A DNA stretch of 64,000 nt from Erwinia_E haradaeae_H (lineage in GTDB: Bacteria; Pseudomonadota; Gammaproteobacteria; Enterobacterales; Enterobacteriaceae), in assembly GCF_900698885.1 (NCBI RefSeq), contig NZ_LR217705.1:186001-250000 (forward strand), read 5' to 3'. Within the stretch, counting starts at the first letter, position 1; every line of letters begins with the position of its first letter. Positions 31,901 through 41,201 of the stretch are shown here, piece after piece. Position numbers and translations under genes: made by a program. The notes under the pieces are model-generated. The model saw only the letters and a program-made list of their open reading frames with translations. It was not told where the DNA came from and did not search any database.

Positions 31901-31937
31901 TAATAAGGAAGATGCAGATCTCAAGCCTATAAGCTAG
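28902..31937 (+). CDS. rne: Ribonuclease E
   Basis: Endonuclease that starts mRNA decay, processes rRNA and tRNA, and scaffolds the degradosome at the membrane. It has 1011 residues (E. coli 1061). With the start at 28902 the catalytic Asp303 (AIDINSAR) and Asp346 (VIDFIDM) fall at E. coli numbering; an ATG directly before it is possible. The zinc-link CPRCSGTG is present. The usually variable C-terminal half is recognisable: an amphipathic membrane anchor (SLVSRLITEWKKLFF, about 567-581), arginine-rich segments (AR2 near 800-815, YRRRRYSDE), and an enolase-binding segment (MASLELALGKIWIVHPM, about 829-845). The extreme end lacks a recognisable PNPase-binding site. Confidence 0.96.
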   Translation: MKRMLINATQQEELRVALVDGQCLYDLDIETPGYEQKKANIYKGKITRVEPSLEAAFVDYGADKHGFLSLKEISCEYFLENDNSHGRPNIKDLLREGQEVIVQIDKEERGNKGAALTTFISLAGTYLVLMPNNPRAGGISRRIEGDDRIELKATLSLLKLPDGMGLIARTAGVGKSVEALQWDLGFRIKHWEAIKKIAGSRPAPFLIHQESNVIVRAFRDYLRQDIGEILIDNPQVLDLARQHIAALGRPDFTSKIKLYTGEIPLFSHYQIESQIESAFQREVRLPSGGSIVIDSTEALTAIDINSARATRGVDIEETAFNTNLEAVNEIARQLRLRDLGGLIVIDFIDMGPVRHQRAVEHRLREEVRQDRARIQMSHISRFGLLEMSRQRLSSSLGESSHHVCPRCSGTGTIRDNESLSLSILRLIEEEVLKENTKEVHAIVPVQVASYLLNEKRDAVSAIEKRPGGVRAIIVPNNNMQTPHYSVLRIRSGEETQTLSYHLSKLHQDEMGVFIDSTQTERKRPETPAITTVVIPGSSLTSHRLDNSIRESNVSIETSGYTCIRKPSLVSRLITEWKKLFFATEKFNKQSENTLASEKIVKPSSLATSHPQDPGQNYDFVDHSHKNINSNNHRCHDRNHSLSRNERDIRGVRNDYRNRRYTHQMSHHNKPISSEASEVSAQTQSRQSRYRRRLDSKQLDHALIGRHEQRVESIIPVADKIEKQTDGSSMASSHHTLYELKKIKKDFKSPDGMMDSITQSKETNLSEIVPILEPNKIALDLSENDNRSNCPTARRPRRSMRNSRFSSYRRRRYSDEYDGRHSSMPLMHAMASLELALGKIWIVHPMIPLKTYKSNYRNMPSSDIEAINAQSKLVFEGQFDSTTINEDATGVLKSAKNDFTVVSKPGVSGDAKRIVAIEPRNTIKNAVDHPSVSTHSIRVIAQKKNTSDDCTPRQNKNKVIHQSNILIVPGRYINHSYAPVTKISITEVSILDDETSLLFSRNKEDADLKPIS

Positions 31938-33501
31938 AATATCCAGCATAGTAGGTTTAGAGTTCGCTTTAATTATTAGTGAATGGCATAGGATAATGGT
32001 TTGTAGGGGGTTGAATCACTCTTATTCTATCATTTCATTTTATAAAAATCTTTTACTAACATTATGTAAAACTTAGGAGAGATGAATAAATTTTATTTAT
32101 AAAGTAATGTTTTATGTGAATAGTGTTTGAGATTTTGTCTTTGTATGATCACACATGTATTATTAAACATGTGTTATTATATGCGCTTGTTTTATCTGAT
32201 AATAAAATCAGATAGCAATGTGATTGGATTATTCATAATGATATCTCTCATAATAGATTAGAAGACACAGTACCTATTACTGAAGAAAACTTTAAAAAAT
32301 AAAGCTACTATATGCTATAAAATTATAATATATTTTTTGTTACATATTATGCGCTTCTTTTTTGTGCAAAAACTGAAATAGTTTTGTGTAATATTATATA
32401 TAAGCGCATGTTATTCAACAGTAGATCGGACAATATACCTGCACTATTTTGGTTTATAGAAGTTTTTATTCAAGTAAAGTGAGCAAGATAAATTCGTACA
32501 TAATAAAAACTATCATGTTTAATTTTATATCAATTTAACACTATCGATAGTTTTTAAGAGTAATTTAGTAACGGTAATATATACCCAACGCTTAAGAATT
32601 TTAGGGTATTATTATGATAATAATATATAATATTATTAGTATTCTATTGTAATGTAGTATACACGGATATATGTTTCACAAACTAAAGAAGTGTGTGTAT
32701 GATTTCATCATGCCATATGATAAGGTACGATTTTCAAGGAAGGCAAATAGATCATAATAGAAAGATTTGCTAATTCCTGCATTGTGCTATTTAAAAAATT
32801 ATTATTTACATCATCTAAGCTTGAGTATTGTTTTTATATTTTATTTTTTTATTTTAATTTATATTTTTATTAATCCTCTTGAATAGTAAGAGGCTTTCAT
32901 TAGATCCGGATAATAAAATAATAAAATTCAGTAAAACGGAATATAGGAATCCAAAGATTGTATGTGTTATTCCAACTTAGAGTGCAGTCTTTTTAATTTT
33001 TTTTAAAAATTTTTCTATTGTGTATGCTATGGATATATAGATGCTGTATATTAAAAAATAATAAAACCTTCAGTAGGATTATATTTTGGATACGCCATTA
33101 GAATATCTCTAAAAGATTTGGGTATATTTTACTGAACATAAGCAGTAAAAGTTATTTTAATATTTTAATGAACATATTCATTATAAAATACATAAAGCTG
33201 TCAGTGATCATATAAAATATAACACAATAGTAACTATTAGAGTAAAAAATTGAATTATTGAAAAATAAAACTTATTGTTTTGTGAGATAGATTCGTATTT
33301 TTAATACAAGTAGAGATTTTAATAATTATCAATGATTTATTGAACGTAAGCTTTTATGAGTTCCAATTACTAACATTTAATAAGCTTAACACATGAGCAT
33401 ATAATTTTATAAGATTAATAATAATTAACTAGAAGAATAGTAATGATTTGTGTTCTAGTTAAAATCCTCACATGAATAAAAATAATACGTTGGTGATATA
33501 T
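31938..33501. other. 1.6 kb gap between rne and gapA
   Basis: No gene recognised. An 8-bp perfect stem-loop lies at 32151-32174 (ACACATGT/ACATGTGT, loop of 8), 214 bases past rne and without a following U-run. The rest is AT-rich. An in-frame ATG at 33472 precedes the chosen gapA start. Confidence 0.55.
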
Positions 33502-34500
33502 ATGACTATTAAAGTTGGCATTAATGGTTTTGGGCGCATTGGTCGAGTGATTTTTCGTGCTGCTGTGAATCGACCTGATATAGAAATTGTAGCTATTAAT
33601 GATTTATTAAATGCAGAATATATGGCTTATATGCTTCAGTATGATTCCACTCATGGACGATTTCATGGAAAAATTGCAGTAAACTCTGATGGTAATCTTG
33701 TTGTTAACGATAAAATTATTTTTGTTAGTTCAGAGAGCAATCCTATTAATTTACCATGGGCAGTAGCAAATGCTTCGGTTGTGGTTGAATCTACTGGTCA
33801 TTTTTTAACAGATAAATCTGCGCGTCCACATATCACTGCTGGTGCAAAGAAAGTTGTGTTAACTGGGCCATCTAAGGATGCAACTCCGATGTTTGTAATG
33901 GGAGTTAATCATCAGTCTTATCAAGGGCAGGATATTATTTCTAATGCTTCTTGTACAACCAATTGTCTAGCTCCATTAGCTAAAGTTATTAATGATCAGT
34001 TTGGTATTGTAGAGGCTCTCATGACAACTATTCATGCCACTACAGCAACTCAGAAAACGGTTGATGGTGTATCTTCTAAGGATTGGAGAAGTGGTCGCGG
34101 TGCAATACAGAATATTATACCTGCCGAAACTGGTGCTGCGAAAGCAGTGGGTCAGGTTATTCCTGAGCTTTGTGGCAAGATTACAGGGATGTCATTTCGT
34201 GTTGCAACCCCTAATGTTTCCGTAGTGGACTTAACTGCTCGTTTAGAAAAATCTGCCTCTTACGAGGATATATGTAAAACAGTGAAATTAGCATCTGAAG
34301 GTGAGATGAAAGGGATTATTGGTTTTACTTCAGATCAGGTAGTGTCTACTGATTTTAATGGTGAAACAATGACTTCTATTTTTGATTCTCGTGCGAGTAT
34401 GTCACTCAATGATAATTTCGTTAAGCTAATATCTTGGTATGATAACGAAACAGGATATTCTAGTAAAGTGCTTGACTTGATTAGTCACATAATGAAATAA
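33502..34500 (+). CDS. gapA: Glyceraldehyde-3-phosphate dehydrogenase A
   Basis: Oxidises glyceraldehyde 3-phosphate to 1,3-bisphosphoglycerate with NAD+ in glycolysis. The 332 residues begin MTIKVGINGFGRIGR, the NAD-binding Rossmann motif. The catalytic Cys is in SNASCTTNCLAP and the partner His in TTIHATTATQ; the S-loop and DNETGYS are intact. A 33472 start would add ten residues not found in the family, so 33502 is chosen, with only a weak GGTGA before it. It stands alone between large gaps. Confidence 0.96.
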   Translation: MTIKVGINGFGRIGRVIFRAAVNRPDIEIVAINDLLNAEYMAYMLQYDSTHGRFHGKIAVNSDGNLVVNDKIIFVSSESNPINLPWAVANASVVVESTGHFLTDKSARPHITAGAKKVVLTGPSKDATPMFVMGVNHQSYQGQDIISNASCTTNCLAPLAKVINDQFGIVEALMTTIHATTATQKTVDGVSSKDWRSGRGAIQNIIPAETGAAKAVGQVIPELCGKITGMSFRVATPNVSVVDLTARLEKSASYEDICKTVKLASEGEMKGIIGFTSDQVVSTDFNGETMTSIFDSRASMSLNDNFVKLISWYDNETGYSSKVLDLISHIMK

Positions 34501-35105
34501 GGCAGATCCGTGACCACTGGATGCTGATGGCTGGCCATGTAACGATGTATGCTATAAAGAATCAATAGAAAAAACTTGTAGGATGGAAGATATGTCTATC
34601 CTACGATGAGCTCTATGTGTTCTGAACATTTATTTTATATAAAGCATACATAGAAGGTTTCCATAAGAAATATTTCAGCAGTATATAACTTCTCTCAAAA
34701 TACAATGATTTTATGCTAAATAAAAGAACACGGAGTGGATTCAATTAGTAAAGTCTCTTAGCACTAAAATTTAGGTGGATTGTATTATGCCAGGTCTTTC
34801 AGTAAAGTCTGATGTATTTTTATATATTGGATATTTACAAAGATTTAAGATTTTGCAGATTAACATATATATATTAACATATGTATATAAAGATATATAG
34901 TTTACTGCTTTCTCAGTTATTTGAGATTATAAATAACAATCGAGCTTTTTCGTTACGAGATTCCTAATTATTGGCATTATTTTGCTGTTATTATAGATTT
35001 GCAAGGTATAGATATGCAGTAATATAGGACATGAATATTTTTAATAGTGCTAAATTGATAATTACATTTTGCATTTCATTACGAGATTTCTGGTATTACA
35101 TACCT
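34501..35105. other. Gap between gapA and dnaB
   Basis: No gene recognised. The first 50 bases are unusually GC-rich for a gap (about 34501-34550) and could be residue of a lost gene; one frame gives about 20 unrecognised codons. A 10-bp stem-loop follows at 34579-34605. An imperfect 14-bp tandem duplication lies near 34862-34890. Confidence 0.5.
34579..34605. terminator. 10-bp stem-loop downstream of gapA
   Basis: GTAGGATGGA (34579-34588) pairs with TCTATCCTAC (34596-34605), with one G-U pair and a 7-base loop, 79 bases past gapA. No U-run follows on the plus strand. On the minus strand the hairpin is followed by AAGTTTTTTC, a proper U-run, so the signal is better for minus-strand transcription although no minus-strand gene lies nearby. 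Confidence 0.4.
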
Positions 35106-36524
35106 ATGACAGATAAAAAAACTAGCAATAAATCCTATATAAACTATGAACAATATGATCATCAGCTAGAAGGATTAAAGTTACCCCCACGTTCTATAGA
35201 AGCAGAACAATCAGTACTAGGTGGATTAATGCTAGATAATAATCGCTGGGAACATATTGTAGAGCGCGTGGTTGCTAAAGATTTTTTTAGCCGCCCTCAT
35301 CGAATGATTTTTTTAGCAATGCAAGATCTATTAAATCAAGGCAAGCCAATTGATTTAATCACTCTTTCTGAAGCGATGGAGACGCAGGGAAAACTAAATA
35401 TAGTAGGTGGTTTCGCTTATTTGGCAGAATTATCAAAAAATACACCCAGTGCGGCTAATATTAGTGCGTACGCAGATATAGTTCATGAGCGCGCAGTGGT
35501 TCGAGAGATGATTGCCGCGGCGCAAGAGATTGCTGATTCTGGATATAATCCACAGGGTCGTAGCAGTGAAGATCTTCTTGATCTTGCTGAATCGCGTATA
35601 TTTCAAATTGCGGAAGATCGAGCAAAACAGGATGCAGGGCCTAGGGGTATTGATCAAATTCTTGAAGGTACCATGGCGCGTATTGAATCTTTATATCAGA
35701 ATCCAAATGATGGTATTACTGGAGTAGATACTGGATACCAAGATCTTAATAAAAAAACTGCAGGTCTTCAGAAGTCTGATTTGATCATTGTAGCCGCCCG
35801 TCCTTCAATGGGGAAAACTACTTTTGCGATGAACCTGTGTGAAAATGTAGCTATGCTACAAGATAAGCCAGTATTAATTTTTAGCCTGGAGATGCCAGGT
35901 GAGCAAATTATGATAAGAATGCTGGCATCTTTATCACGTGTTGATCAGGCTCGTATTCGTACTGGGCGGCTTGATGATGATGATTGGGCGCGAATTTCCA
36001 GTACAATGGGGATTCTTTTAAAGAAAAAAAATATGTTTATTGATGATTCTTCTGGTTTAACCCCCACAGAAGTGCGTTCACGTGCGCGTCGCGTATTTCG
36101 AGAGAATGGTGGACTAAACTTAATAATGATTGACTATTTACAGTTGATGCGCGTTCCTGCTCTATCTGATAACCGTACTTTAGAGATTGCCGAAATTTCT
36201 CGTTCACTTAAAGCTTTAGCTAAAGAGCTTAAAGTACCTGTCATAGCACTTTCTCAGCTTAATCGTTCTTTAGAGCAGAGGGCTGATAAAAGACCAATTA
36301 ACTCTGATTTACGCGAGTCAGGTGCTATTGAGCAAGATGCTGACTTGATTATGTTTATCTATCGAGATGAAGTCTACCATGAGAATAGCGCTCTTAAAGG
36401 TGTTGCAGAAATTATTTTTGGCAAGCAGCGTAACGGTCCAGTTGGCACTATAAGATTAACCTTTAACGGTCAGTGGTCTCGTTTTGATAATTACGCCTGG
36501 CCGCAAACGTATGATGATACATAA
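35106..36524 (+). CDS. dnaB: Replicative DNA helicase DnaB
   Basis: Hexameric 5'-3' helicase that opens the replication fork and recruits primase. It has 472 residues (E. coli 471). The N-terminal primase-interaction domain begins SIEAEQSVLGGLMLDN, and the RecA-like motor has Walker A ARPSMGKTTFAM, Walker B LIMIDYLQLM and the arginine-finger region near FGKQRNGPVG. An upstream in-frame ATG at 35031 would add 25 hydrophobic residues unlike any DnaB, so 35106 is chosen; its ribosome-binding site is weak. Confidence 0.96.
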   Translation: MTDKKTSNKSYINYEQYDHQLEGLKLPPRSIEAEQSVLGGLMLDNNRWEHIVERVVAKDFFSRPHRMIFLAMQDLLNQGKPIDLITLSEAMETQGKLNIVGGFAYLAELSKNTPSAANISAYADIVHERAVVREMIAAAQEIADSGYNPQGRSSEDLLDLAESRIFQIAEDRAKQDAGPRGIDQILEGTMARIESLYQNPNDGITGVDTGYQDLNKKTAGLQKSDLIIVAARPSMGKTTFAMNLCENVAMLQDKPVLIFSLEMPGEQIMIRMLASLSRVDQARIRTGRLDDDDWARISSTMGILLKKKNMFIDDSSGLTPTEVRSRARRVFRENGGLNLIMIDYLQLMRVPALSDNRTLEIAEISRSLKALAKELKVPVIALSQLNRSLEQRADKRPINSDLRESGAIEQDADLIMFIYRDEVYHENSALKGVAEIIFGKQRNGPVGTIRLTFNGQWSRFDNYAWPQTYDDT

Positions 36525-37549
36525 ATTTTATTTTAGATATTATTTATTATAATCATGTCATTCATTGTGCAAAATAATACTATTAGATCACATACACATA
36601 TTTTATTTTATCTACTTTGAATTAATATTAAAATTTTATAATCAAAAGAAAAATATATGCATGAATAATTCGTTGGAATATCTAACCTTATATGTTATAT
36701 AACAGTAGTAATTGCATTACTAATATAGTTTTATATTATTTTTATGATGTAATATTTAGGCATACTCCTAAAGTTGATGCATATAATACAAGATTTATAT
36801 AGATTTATATTTTGACTTTTATAGTATATATATTATACTATTCAAGTTATATTAAAGTGATTAAATTTGGGTAAGCTGTCAGGATTACCTGTTGGTATCT
36901 TATATTTTATATTCTGTATCGATATCTTTTATATTATAAATATATTATAGTTATATATATTATATATAATCTTTGGTAAAGTATGTGATAATTTATCATA
37001 AGATTGGTAGTTTCAAATAATAATCATGATATTTAAGATTATTATTTTTGTAGCATCTATACTTTATTAAGTATATAATTGGACTAATTTGTGTTACATA
37101 ACATAAATTATGGTAGTATATATACTACTTATAAGATATTCAGGTTTATCTCTAAATCAATGATTATAATACATTTATATTATTTTTTATAAGAGTCTTT
37201 TATAAAAATAGCTACTTGTATTAGAAGAATTTAATTACATCCATTACATCCTACGATCTTAGATACATCTTTTTCATGTATAATAACATATTGTGATATC
37301 CGTGCTAGTTAAATTAACTAGATCACTAAGCGTTTTGTTTATATTGATTATTTTGAAAATATATAATAATTTATTAAGTATAGTAGGGTATTGCGGCACT
37401 TAATATTTATTATGCCTATAACCTTTGTTACTAGTTTATACCTTAATCTTATGCGTGATATGGTAAGACGTATTTTAACTAGAGAATCTAATGTTGAGAT
37501 AGTAGTTGATATTTATGATACATATATACCTTGATCAGATTTTAGTATG
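36525..37549. other. 1.0 kb gap between convergent dnaB and nlpD
   Basis: No gene recognised. In E. coli rpoS directly follows nlpD; the gap is about the size of rpoS, but no sigma-factor sequence can be read. An exact 10-bp tandem duplication (AGATTTATAT twice) is at 36791-36810. Confidence 0.55.
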
Positions 37550-38638
37550 TTATTTTTTTGGTAAATAAAGTAATGGGTTAACAGATTCTCCTTTATATCG
37601 AATTTCAAAATGTAATCTAACGGATATTGTACCGCTATTCCCCATTGTAGAAATTTTTTGACCTAATTTAACTTCTTGGTTTTCTTGTACGAGGATCTTT
37701 GCGTTATGTGCATAAGCGCTGAGATAATTATTTTTGTGCTTAATAATAATTAAATTACCATAGCCACGTAATGCATTGCCAGTATACACTACTCGTCCAT
37801 TCGCCGCAGCCACGATAGCATGGCCATAATTACCCTCAATATCAATTCCTTTATTTCCTCTTTCAGAAGTAGAAAAGTAATTAATAATTTTCCCATTACT
37901 AGGCCAGCACCAAATTTGTATAGGATTGCTTTTATTGAAAATGTGATTGATTTTATTTTTATTTGTAAGTTTTTTTATCTTTATCGTTTTAAAATCTTCT
38001 TGAAATTCATCATTATTATGTATTGAGTAAAACATTTTAGAATGTGTTTTACTTATTTTTCGGATAGATTTTTCAGTATTTATTTTATGATTCACAATAA
38101 GAAAATCAGAATAGTCTTTATGTATTTTATCATGAATAGCTGCCATATTTTTCATGGAAAGCAATGGAAGAGTTGAATGAGGCACTTGTAGTTTTTGGCC
38201 CACCGCAAGAAGATATGGTTTAGTAATGTGATTGTATTTTGCTAGATTATCGACTTGATTTGCAGAAATCCACGCAATGTAAAAGAGCGTATCTCCTTTT
38301 TGAACTATATATGTTTTGCCTTTATAGCTATTTTTAGAAAAGTTATCATAAGAATGCAAGTGCAATATAGAGTTATTTTGCGTAATTAAGTATTTTATTT
38401 CATGTTGCGTTTGAATATTTTTTTCTTGAGATGATTTATCAACGGGTTTAGTATGAATCATGTGATCGATATGTGTATTGCTTATCTTTCTAATATAAGG
38501 TGAATTTGATATTATTTTTTTTGAAATATGGTTATTTATTATGCTCACAGGTGCTTTTGTGTAGTTATTACTAGAGCAAGATATAAGAGAAAAAACTCCT
38601 AGTGCAAGAGTCGCGATACAATGTAGCTTCAAAACCAA
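37550..38638 (-). CDS. nlpD: NlpD-type lipoprotein, LysM and degenerate M23 domains
   Basis: In E. coli NlpD is an outer-membrane lipoprotein at the division site that switches on the amidase AmiC to split septal peptidoglycan. This 362-residue protein has a lipoprotein signal with lipobox LISC (lipidated Cys21), a LysM peptidoglycan-binding domain (about 108-153, YIVQKGDTLFYIAW) and a C-terminal LytM/M23 domain (about 244-358). The zinc ligands are degenerate as in NlpD: the HxxxD position reads NKGID and the HxH position reads RLH. It should therefore activate rather than cut. The linker between domains is divergent. rpoS, its usual neighbour, is missing. Confidence 0.9.
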   Translation of the reverse strand: MVLKLHCIATLALGVFSLISCSSNNYTKAPVSIINNHISKKIISNSPYIRKISNTHIDHMIHTKPVDKSSQEKNIQTQHEIKYLITQNNSILHLHSYDNFSKNSYKGKTYIVQKGDTLFYIAWISANQVDNLAKYNHITKPYLLAVGQKLQVPHSTLPLLSMKNMAAIHDKIHKDYSDFLIVNHKINTEKSIRKISKTHSKMFYSIHNNDEFQEDFKTIKIKKLTNKNKINHIFNKSNPIQIWCWPSNGKIINYFSTSERGNKGIDIEGNYGHAIVAAANGRVVYTGNALRGYGNLIIIKHKNNYLSAYAHNAKILVQENQEVKLGQKISTMGNSGTISVRLHFEIRYKGESVNPLLYLPKK

Positions 38639-40622
38639 TATTCCTCTTTAATCTATTCCTAATTATATTTTTTAGATAATTTCATCAATTGATGATTTAG
38701 ATAGTATCAATTTTATAGGGTTTTATTTAATCTTATTATATTTAGTATATATCTTTCATGCTATTTAACTAGAATCATGTGTTGATTTGAGTGACAAAGG
38801 CTTACATATTATAGCAATAATAGAGGATCTAATAGGTAGTAATCTTATTGGGATATATTCCATAATACAATCTATCTATCTATATAAAACATTGTTATGA
38901 CCTTTATTTATAATCTCTGTTTTGTAATTTTCTTTTAATATTTATTATTATATTATATTACATAGATTTTTTTATCCTGCATCTACACATTGAATTATAA
39001 AGGATTCAAAAACTCGCTTAATATTTTTTTGTAGTTTTGTTATCTAAGTATGTATTTTTTAAAAAATACTTAAAAATTAATTAGAGAGCAGTATCCCTTA
39101 TAGAGTATAACCCCACAACATAAATAATTATTGGTAGTGTGTATTTTAGTATTTTGATAAATAATTTTATAATTGTTGTTTAGGCAATTTTTTATATATA
39201 AAAGTAAAATCTACTTTATAAGTGTATCAGATGCAGGTTGTTATTATTGCTAATAGGTATTTTAAAGTAATTTTTATTAAAACATGGTTAAGTGATCTTA
39301 ATAATTATGCTAATAAATATGCTGTTTTTACCGTAGAGTCATTATGTATTGTTATGAGATTTGTTTAAAAACTTTTGACAATGTGATTATTAGATTAGGT
39401 GGCAAAAATTATACTACTAACAGTAGTATTGTTAAAGATCTTACTGGAATCTATATGTTTTATATTGACCATATTTAAAAATTTATATTAGTAAATATTA
39501 TTTAGTCTCAGGATTAGGCTCTTAATTGAGTTGTATAAACAACTACTATTATAAATAGAGTTTGTTGAGAAGTTTAGAATAGCAACATCTTATGTATTAT
39601 GTCATTTTACTTATAACACATATAGAGTAGAATCATTAATAATTTATATTTTATACTATAAAGATATTAATAACATGTTTTAATAATTCATAATTTACAT
39701 AGAGTATTATTAATTGATGCTTCTTTTGTTAATATTAATTATTACTCAATGAGTTTTTATGTTTTGTATTACACAGGATTACGTTAATTTATACATAAAA
39801 ATAAGTTTTATATGTATTTATAAAATATATACATTACAAATGATATGTGATTGATAATGATATTAATAATGAGGTATTTCTTTTTATCAAACCGCGACAG
39901 ATATACGAAATATTTAAAATTTAATCAATATATTATTATGTAAGCTTAATTTTGATAAAAGATAAATTAATATGCGTTTTATATTTAGCAAGTACAATAC
40001 ATATTAATAATATAAAAAATAAACACTATTCGATATACTAGCATAGTAAGCTTTAAGCTTACCTTTGTTTTATATTCAAATTATCATTTATAGTAAATTT
40101 TTTATAAATTTTAAATATAGTCGAGAAATTTTTAAGGTTATATGAGTAAATATGCAATTATACTACATATTTACTCAGTGTTATATATAATAAGGTTACC
40201 AAAAATTACATGAGGATCAGATTATACAGGCTATAAGATAAGATTGAATGGTTTTTAGGTAAGCTAAAAGGGTATCTAAAGGCGTCGCTATTATTCGAGA
40301 ATATTCTGGGCTTTATTGTTAATATGTTGTTTTGTATTTAATGGGTAGCTTGTAGAATAAAGAGAAGAATGATTAAGTATTGTTTTTAGTTTTTATATCA
40401 TAAGGAGAGACGCACTATGTCACATAGTACCTAATTTTTATAAAATTATTTAAAAATGTTATTTTTTTGAATATTTATAAGGTGTGAATATGAAATTACA
40501 AAACTAAATTTTAAAGGATGCTTTAAAATAGATAAAAGAATACCACTATTCGTGCAGTTATCTATTGAATGTTTTATATAAGATTAGGTAATTTTTTTTG
40601 ATTATAAAATCTAAAAATATTT
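38639..40622. other. 2.0 kb gap between nlpD and rsmD
   Basis: AT-rich, no gene recognised. A slightly GC-richer patch at about 40260-40310 has no readable product. Confidence 0.55.
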
Positions 40623-41201
40623 TTATTTATCCAAGCGATAATACAAGCGAGAAGCTACTTGACCAGATATAATTTCACGATCTAGATGCCAATTTTTTGA
40701 AACTATAGGTCGTCCATGCTCCACTTCGTTCTCTACATAAATCAAGGATTTATTTTTTAGCCAAGCATTTTTTTCTAATAATGTAAGCGTTTTTTCCACG
40801 AGTCCTGCGCGAAAAGGTGGGTCAACGAAGACAAGATTATAGCTTTCATTCTCTTTAGAGAGAAATTTTAATGTATTTGTATGAATGATATTTCCATTTT
40901 TTGCTTTTAGCGTAAAAAGAGTACGTTTTAGATGTTCTGTGACAGATCTTTGTATTTCTAGAAAGGTGGCACTATCAGCGTAACGTGATAGCGCTTCAAG
41001 TCCTAGCGCACCACTACCAGAAAAACAATCAAGACATTTGGAGCTTATAACAGTGTTTGCAATCCAATTAAACAGTGTTTCTCTAGTTCGATTAGTGGTA
41101 GGGCGTAATTCTGCATTATTAGGAACTGATATATAATGTCCACGCCATTGACCAGAAATAATACGTATTCGTCTAATTCTAGAAGATTTTTTTTTGTACA
41201 T
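40623..41201 (-). CDS. rsmD: 16S rRNA (guanine-966-N2)-methyltransferase
   Basis: Methylates G966 of 16S rRNA near the P site during late 30S assembly. It has 192 residues (E. coli 198). After a basic N-terminus come RPTTNRTRETLFNW, the SAM-binding motif I CLDCFSGSGALGLEALSR and the catalytic motif IV FVDPPFR. The C-terminus is slightly shorter. In E. coli ftsY follows; here both sides are empty. The start at a basic MYKKKSSRIRRIR is the only reasonable ATG. Confidence 0.93.
   Translation of the reverse strand: MYKKKSSRIRRIRIISGQWRGHYISVPNNAELRPTTNRTRETLFNWIANTVISSKCLDCFSGSGALGLEALSRYADSATFLEIQRSVTEHLKRTLFTLKAKNGNIIHTNTLKFLSKENESYNLVFVDPPFRAGLVEKTLTLLEKNAWLKNKSLIYVENEVEHGRPIVSKNWHLDREIISGQVASRLYYRLDK

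Noticed and set aside
33472..33501. Ten-residue N-terminal extension of gapA
   Set aside because: The family starts at MTIKVGINGFGRIG; the extension is not conserved and its ATG has no ribosome-binding site.
35031..35105. 25-residue N-terminal extension of dnaB
   Set aside because: Hydrophobic, not found in DnaB, and the length matches E. coli only from 35106.
40260..40310. GC-richer patch between nlpD and rsmD as a tRNA or small RNA
   Set aside because: No cloverleaf, no T-loop motif, no convincing stem; composition alone is not enough.
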